The notes below the pieces were generated by a model. The model was not told the origin of the DNA and ran no database searches. It saw nothing but the letters and a program-made list of their open reading frames with translations. Positions 58,646 to 64,000 of a stretch of DNA of 64,000 bases are shown here, piece after piece (the first letter of the stretch is position 1; each line of letters opens with the position of its first letter). The stretch is taken from contig JALPQD010000388.1 in NCBI GenBank assembly GCA_023101885.1, positions 575,001 through 639,000 of the forward strand. The letters run 5' to 3'. Made by a program: the position numbers and the translations under genes. The DNA is from Typhlomys cinereus (lineage: Eukaryota; Chordata; Mammalia; Rodentia; Platacanthomyidae).

Positions 58646-59840
58646 TTAAATAAATAAGCATTTGTTCTGACTTGTACAGGATGGCAAATGCAGACAGGCT
58701 GCTGACCACACAGGTTCTCTGTAGGCCATTATGCATACAGAAAACTAAAGGTCATTTGGATTTGTCTCGTTATTCCCCCACGGACCTATTACTCCTAGGA
58801 CCTAGCATTGGTGCTGGAAAAGCAATCTGACTGGGCAAGAGCCAGCCAGCCAGAAGCAAGAAGCAAGTGTGTCTCTAATGAGAGAGGCCGAGGTGACATG
58901 TGGGCTGCTTTTTCTTTCATCCGGCTTGTGTATCCTAGGTGTGCAGCAGATGAGACCTCGGGCCAAGCTGTTTTGTTCAAAAGCAAAACTGTGGCTGTAG
59001 CCAGGGTTTTCCTGATGATGCTTGTTTCAGAGTCTAACTGCCCTGGCGGGTGAAAAGCTGTGCTTTGGCTGCAGAGAAGGAAATCAAGGCTTCCAACAGC
59101 TAATAGCTGCCAGGCACTTTCCTTCTTTGGTGCATAGCAGACAGGACAGTTTGCTTCAGTGGCATAGTTAATGGAGAGGACCTGTGGGCACATGGATGCT
59201 CCATCTAAAATGAAGAAGAGGAAGGCAAGGGTCCTTCCTTCCCATCCTCCTCCTCCTCCTCTGCAGATCCTGCTTCATTTCCCTGGATATGACAGCTACA
59301 ATTCTAAATCTGAATAAATAGGTGCTATCCCATCACAGTGTTGATTTTTTTTAATATTTGCTCTGCGGTTATCTACATCAGGATATTTTGTGGCTCTGCC
59401 ACATTTATTGAACACTATATTAAACTGGTATAAACTCAGACAAAATGCCAGGAGAATGATAAACTAGGGACATTTCAGATTTCCGCTGTGGGAAGGATTG
59501 ACAAAGACTGCTTTGGGCTGACTATTTCAGGAGGTTGGTGAGGCGCTGCTAATATCTGTGGTGTGCAACGTCAAGCTGGATCAGTTTTCTTCATATTTCC
59601 GGCTTTGGCAACTCTCAGACTTTTATTCTAAAACAACTCCTCGGTGGGAACGCCAGCTTGAGCTAGGGGAAGCAAAGGTGCGAGGCTGTATCTGGTTTGG
59701 TCCTGTTTTCGTCAGTGGAGCTGATCTGACATGACCCACAGACTCATACTTTTAGCTTCCCTCAGAGGGGAGGTCTGCAAGGTGGGACCTGAAATGCTTT
59801 CATTCTGGCGTTTATGAACTCAATGATTTTAGATTTATCC
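58646..59840. other. Unique intron, conserved-element candidates
   Basis: 58760-59170 and 59490-59660 are less AT-rich, repeat-free and carry CpGs (CTCGGGCCAAGC; GAGGCGCTGCTAATATC; CAACGTCAAGCTGG; CCTCGGTGGGAACGCC). Antiparallel open frames at 58795-59193 show no family resemblance. Confidence 0.45.
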
Positions 59841-59844
59841 TTTC

Positions 59845-59930
59845 CAGGACTGAGAATTGTATCCAGGACCTCTTGTCTGTTAGGCAATTGCTTTAGCACT
59901 GAGATACATCTCCATCTCTATTTTTTAAAG
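59845..59930 (-). repeat. ID-like SINE fragment, antisense
   Basis: GACTGAGAATTGTATCCAGGACCTCTTGTC...GCTTTAGCACTGAGATACATCTCC is the antisense tRNA-like head only. Confidence 0.6.
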
Positions 59931-60156
59931 TTTATTTAGTGCCATTCTGTGACTTTTAGGATAAAGTATGAAATCTTAACATCAGGCAAAGGATGCTTCA
60001 TGATTACTGTCTGCTAACATTTAATTTTACCTTCTGTTGTTCTGTTACCTTGAAACACCTGATTTTCTTGGCTCACTCGTAGACAGATACCCATGAGGAT
60101 CATCTGTCTTGACTCAGGGTCTCTGACCCAAATCCCTGCTATTTAAATTCTAAGGA

Positions 60157-60510
60157 AGGGCTGGGGAGCTGAATCAGTGGTTAAAGCCCTTGCCTTGAAG
60201 CAAAGGGACCTAAATTCAGATGCCCACGTTCCATACAAAATGCCAAGCTAGTGTGGCAACTACATTGCAGGTCTGGTCTTTGGATGGCAAGCCTGGGAAT
60301 CCTATGGGTGGGCTGTCTAGCCAGTCCAGCCCCAACAAAGTTCTCAGGGATTAATAGGACCCTGATTCACAACAGGAAGGTGGAAGAGTGATCAATGATC
60401 CCCATATCACCCTCAGACCGCCATGCATTCATCCTCAAGTGCAGTCATGTAAACACAGTCACAGGCAAATATACACACAAGCACACACATGTGCATTTAC
60501 TCCATACACA
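60157..60510 (+). repeat. Long tRNA-derived SINE (B4-related), sense
   Basis: GGGCTGGGGAGCTGAATCAGTGG head, GGACCTAAATTCAGATGCCCACG, GGCTGTCTAGCCAGTCCAGCCCC and a CA-rich tail. Sister of 14617-14970. Confidence 0.7.
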
Positions 60511-61150
60511 CATATCAGAAAGAAAAATACTTGAATTAATGAGAATAAATGAATCCAAAAAGAAAGTTTTTCTGATATTTATCAATGAAATAAATGAGTA
60601 TTCTGGAAGATTTGATCCAAAAACGCTCTAGAAGAACCTTGGACATATAGCTCCTCAGGTCTTTAACTAAAGGCGAGAGAAATATCATTTTTGTGTATCA
60701 AAATAGCAGCCTAAGCATCAGAAGCCCTATTTCACTTGGTAAGTATTTCCTCTGCAGTTATATATTCTTAGTCGTATGAACCGTGTAGTTCCTGATCTTA
60801 CTATACATTGGGGGTTCAGAATGTTGAATAAATGAGTGAATGTTGCTCACTCACAGAGTTGGTATATTTGATCCATGGACTATTATATTGGCTTATTTTT
60901 ACCTATTGACCTATAATAACTCATTTCAATAAGTCATTTCTGTTAGTGGAGCAGCCACATTATCCCAAGCAGTTTTTAATGCCAATGTGAAATTTCATTT
61001 TTTCATAACTATTAATATTTACCACTCATCTTTTGAAATAAAAATAAGTAGGCATCATTTGAACTTTGTGAGCCTTTAAATCATACCAGCAGTCATTTTT
61101 TTGGTGATGGGGTAAATATGAAGTCTCTAGGTACCTTTATATATACACAT
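60511..61150. other. Unique AT-rich intron
   Basis: Nothing recognised. Confidence 0.5.
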
Positions 61151-61158
61151 ACATACAT

Positions 61159-61197
<39 letters not shown>
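61151..61197 (+). repeat. (CATA)n/(CAGA)n compound microsatellite
   Basis: CATACATACATA passes into about nine CAGA units. Confidence 0.95.
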
Positions 61198-62815
61198 TAT
61201 GTATACATGTTCTTGGAGAATTTATTTTTTTATCTTTTTTAATATAAAGTACATGCATGGTTCTGGAAGTCTTGAAAGGATGTCAACTTGGCTTGAGTGA
61301 CTCCCCCCCGACTGAATTCTCATGTTCAACTTTAATCATCTGAAGAGAGACCTAGAATAAAAACTGTGAAGGAAAAAGAAAGACTGGAAGGGGAATTCCA
61401 GACATCTATCACCCAGGCCCTCAGGCCCAAAGACTCCAATCCTTTCCTATGAAATTCAGTTTGAACATGAGAATGATCCCTATTAAAAAATATGTGTGAT
61501 AAAGCCACCTCCTGTTACTTTCCTGTGATTAAAAGATCCTGGGTCAATTTTTCATCTTATTGGTATATAGAGATACTTTAGAGTCCCAGCCTTAAATGCC
61601 CTCATATTTTGTAGTTAAAAGCAAACACTAATCAGGATAATATTGTTTTCCTCATCTTTTTGCTGCTTTACCAAGAACAGAGAAGTCATGGATAAAAAAA
61701 GCAGTGCTTTCATGCATTCATTGTAGTATAAGAGGCTTTGAGGCAAAGGATTGCAGCAAACCCTGATGGACCATGACAGTGATGTGTGCAGGGTGATTTA
61801 AAGTAAAGCAAGTGCAACCAGCACTTTGTGCTCTCAAACACAAGTACTAGGAATCAGACTGACTGATGAGTAGGCACAGAGATGTTAAAATCCATCTATG
61901 ATGTTATGTGGCAAATAAGCCCATCTTTAATTAAATTCTATGCTAATGCCCTTTTGCTCGATGCAGATGGAAAAGAAGGACAGAGTTGACATGCAGAAAA
62001 CTACGTCATTCCATGCTCCCATATCCCTGCAGATGTATCTGTGGGCGCTCTGAGGGATACACTGACACTAGGTAATCAGCCTTAGTGTTGTACTCTCCCA
62101 AGGTGTGTAGGGAATTCCATGACCATTCAAAGGAGCCCCTAGACACACATTAAGAACCACTTATCTTCAACAGTTTAATCTGCCAGGGCCACAAATTCAA
62201 AGCAACAATAAATCTAGGTCACCCTTGGCTACTAGAATTTCCCATGGAGCCGTAGGAAGAGGGCAGAGCACTGCACAGGTAAAAATTCTTAAGGATGCTG
62301 AGGTTGGTCTTCATATTTGAAACTTTATGTTCCAGTTGTTGTTTTGCTGAAAACCGAATGAGTCTTAGGCCGTGTAAGGAAAACCTGCCAGTGAATTTAG
62401 AATTCAGGAAAGTTTTGGATTCTTATTTTGTTCTTGCTGTGTTTCCCAAGTTGAGAAGGGAAAAGGAGAAGCTCCCACTCCAAAATGTTGCAGGAGTTTT
62501 CAGAACCAACTGCTACTCTTGGTCTGGGGCCAGAAACACATGTAAAGAAACCACTGGATCCAGCGAAAATGTTTTATCCCTCTTGGTGATAACAGACAAA
62601 CTGAGAGCTGAGCAGTCAGGATTATTGATATTTAACCCTCTCTCTGGAATGAGACATTCTAGAATTTTCTTGTGGAGTTCAAGCTGGTCTGTCATCCTTT
62701 CAGGGAAGAAATAAAACAGCAGAATGAGGGGTGAATGTTATATAACTTACTTACCTGTTTGTATTTGGAGGAAATGGATAATAGCTGGCGTCTCTACTGT
62801 CCAGAAGCTGGTTTT
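61198..62815. other. Unique intron
   Basis: It includes a 139-codon open frame at 62295-62714 with an ATG. It has no recognised domain and no visible promoter or splice context. CCCCCCC at 61304-61310. Confidence 0.5.
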
Positions 62816-62821
62816 CATTAT

Positions 62822-63405
62822 TTTTTCTTTTTTATAAATTTTATTTAATTTAGTTTTTTTTAGTTTTACAAGCATATTGAGTACTTATCCCTGCTTCACA
62901 CCATTCCTACTTCTTCCCATCTCTTTCCCTTCCCTTCATCAATCTATTTCATTCCCTCCCACCTTCTATCTGGCTGCTTCTAAGGATCCCAGGGTTCCTT
63001 CTGGCTTGTTTACTCTTGTGGGGGTTCAGGACTCTGTGGCATACCAAGTTGCCCCTTCTCAGCCCCCCCCCCACTGATTGGGGCAGTTCATTCAGCTCTA
63101 GTCCCTAAGGTTTCCACTGTATGTTCTTATCTCTCTTAAGTTCCTTGATATTCTATGGGGGCATGTTGGTATGTCAGTTATTACCCAGATCTGGTAAGGA
63201 CAAGTCTCACTGAAGTAAGTTCCTGGATGCAGCAGTCCTGCCTTTAATGGGATGTCTTATCCAATGGTGGACCTTCCTATCTCTAGGTTTTTACCATTTC
63301 CTTGCCCCCTCTCTTGTGAGTTTCCCTAAGATGTAGGATCAGGAGAGATTAGGTTGGCCTGATTCTGCATGAGTCTTGCTAGGTCACCGGTATTCTGCTT
63401 TATGG
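62822..63405 (-). repeat. L1 3' UTR, antisense (type B)
   Basis: T-rich start, TTTAGTTTTACAAGCATATTGAG, CTTCTAAGGATCCCAGGGTTCC, GGGGGCATGTTGGTATGTCAG, AGGAGAGATTAGGTTGGCCTG: the same order as 52893-53870 without the LTR. Confidence 0.8.
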
Positions 63406-63790
63406 TAGATGGAACTGGAGAATATAACATTGAGCGAGGTATCTCAGACACAGAAAGGTAAGTGTCGCATGTTCTTTCTTATGTGCACATACTAGTACTG
63501 ATGTCCTCGTCAGTGTACTTGGCTTATAATTATTGTAATAGCCAGAAAATTTGAAAAAGACCAATGAATGGAAAGGTGGGAAGAAGTGGTTAGGGTGAAA
63601 CCTTTCAAAGGGGAGATTTAGAATACATGGCAAGTAGGGGGAGGGAGGGAATAATTTGGAAAAATGCCTAGGGGGGCATGAGGAGGTGGGATTTAAGAGT
63701 GACAAAGGGATTTATAAGATCATATGAGGTAACCCTGCAGGAAACTCATATACTAATAATATATCAACACAAACCTGTCTATTAAAGAAA
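63406..63790 (+). repeat. L1 ORF2-end/3' UTR segment in sense, abutting the antisense L1
   Basis: ATGGAACTGGAGAATATAAC...GAGCGAGGTATCTCAGACACAGAAAGGTAAGTGTCGCATGTTC recalls the rodent L1 stretch around the ORF2 stop (AGTGAGGTAACCCAGACCCAGAAAGAC). It is inverted relative to its left neighbour. Confidence 0.55.
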
Positions 63791-64000
63791 GGAGAAGGAA
63801 TGGGCAGCCCCTATGCAGAGTAGCACTGAGAAAGGAAAACAGGGGAAAACAAAAAAAAAAAAAAAAACCCAGAGCTGATCCACTTAGTACCCAGTGACAA
63901 TATCAATGACTTTCATTTTTAATGCCTGGGACTTGTGACCTTGTCAGAAAGGCCACCAGTGGATTTAGTCAACAGCTCAGTGTTGGAGGTGGACAGCACT
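63791..64000. other. Poly(A)-containing unclassified repeat segment and window end
   Basis: GAATGGGCAGCCCCTATGCAG...GAAAGGAAAAC, then 17 A's (63851-63867), then GCTGATCCACTTAG. A related segment stands at 2083-2175. Confidence 0.5.

Larger units (their letters stand above)
33448..64000 (+). other. SORCS3: SORCS3 intron downstream of exon B (partial, phase 2)
   Basis: The intron starts GTAAGT and runs off the window. I looked for the expected next SorCS3 segment, which should complete W and continue SVMGSNKEPD, and did not find it. The intron is therefore longer than 30.5 kb, in keeping with the very large introns known for SORCS genes. Confidence 0.75.

Noticed and set aside
58795..59193. 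132-codon antisense open frame
   Set aside because: No family resemblance. An opposite-strand frame overlaps it. Kept only as part of a possible non-coding conserved block.
1..64000. A bacterial or phage defence, biosynthetic or mobile gene system
   Set aside because: There are no long ORFs, operons or Shine-Dalgarno-spaced starts. Splice sites, SINEs, L1s and MaLR LTRs show a mammalian intron.

Overview
The window is mammalian intronic DNA. It is AT-rich, dense in interspersed repeats, and almost free of coding sequence. Two exons can be supported, both on the + strand: 17312-17470 and 33374-33447. Together they encode one continuous stretch of a VPS10-domain receptor of the SorCS type, best matched from memory to SORCS3 rather than its paralog SORCS1. 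Both exons have canonical AG/GT boundaries and compatible phases. Everything else is SORCS3 intron: more than 17 kb upstream of the first exon, 15.9 kb between the two exons, and more than 30 kb downstream. I see no complete gene, RNA gene, CRISPR array or bacterial-type operon. The open frames in the intron behave like chance openings, many of them running through CA/GT repeats.

The repeats point to a rodent. A roughly 280-bp tRNA-derived SINE with a B2-like head and a CA-rich tail occurs five times in young form, plus several decayed copies. Four young copies have perfect 15-17 bp target-site duplications (TSDs). The head resembles the B2 superfamily and the length and tail resemble the DIP elements of jerboas, so I infer a dipodoid rodent with moderate confidence. 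Older B4/RSINE-like and B1-like SINEs, L1 3' ends of two types, and many MaLR/ERVL-type solo LTRs fill most of the remaining recognisable repeat content.

Layout. 1-17311: intron with L1 3' ends (2.3-4.1 kb), old SINEs, a 60-bp minisatellite (9.4-9.7 kb), two young SINEs 68 bp apart (15.1-15.8 kb) and a 51-bp minisatellite (15.9-16.1 kb). 17312-17470: exon A. 17471-33373: intron with a MEF2-site-bearing unique block (18.5 kb), solo LTRs at 21.3 and 29.4 kb, a long CT tract and a facing CA/GT pair. 33374-33447: exon B. 33448-64000: intron with a CpG-dense candidate enhancer (43.6-43.8 kb), a nested SINE-in-SINE (44.7-45.3 kb), a SINE tail-only insertion (48.4 kb), a long CA cluster (49.4-49.7 kb), an L1 carrying a solo LTR with a perfect 5-bp TSD (52.9-53.9 kb), and an L1 that looks twin-primed (62.8-63.8 kb).

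I found no undescribed multi-gene system. The best leads are the unique blocks that look like conserved regulatory elements, the in-frame 60-bp minisatellite, the 51-bp minisatellite between 12-bp direct repeats, and the well-bounded transposition events. All family names rest on recognition, not on a database search.
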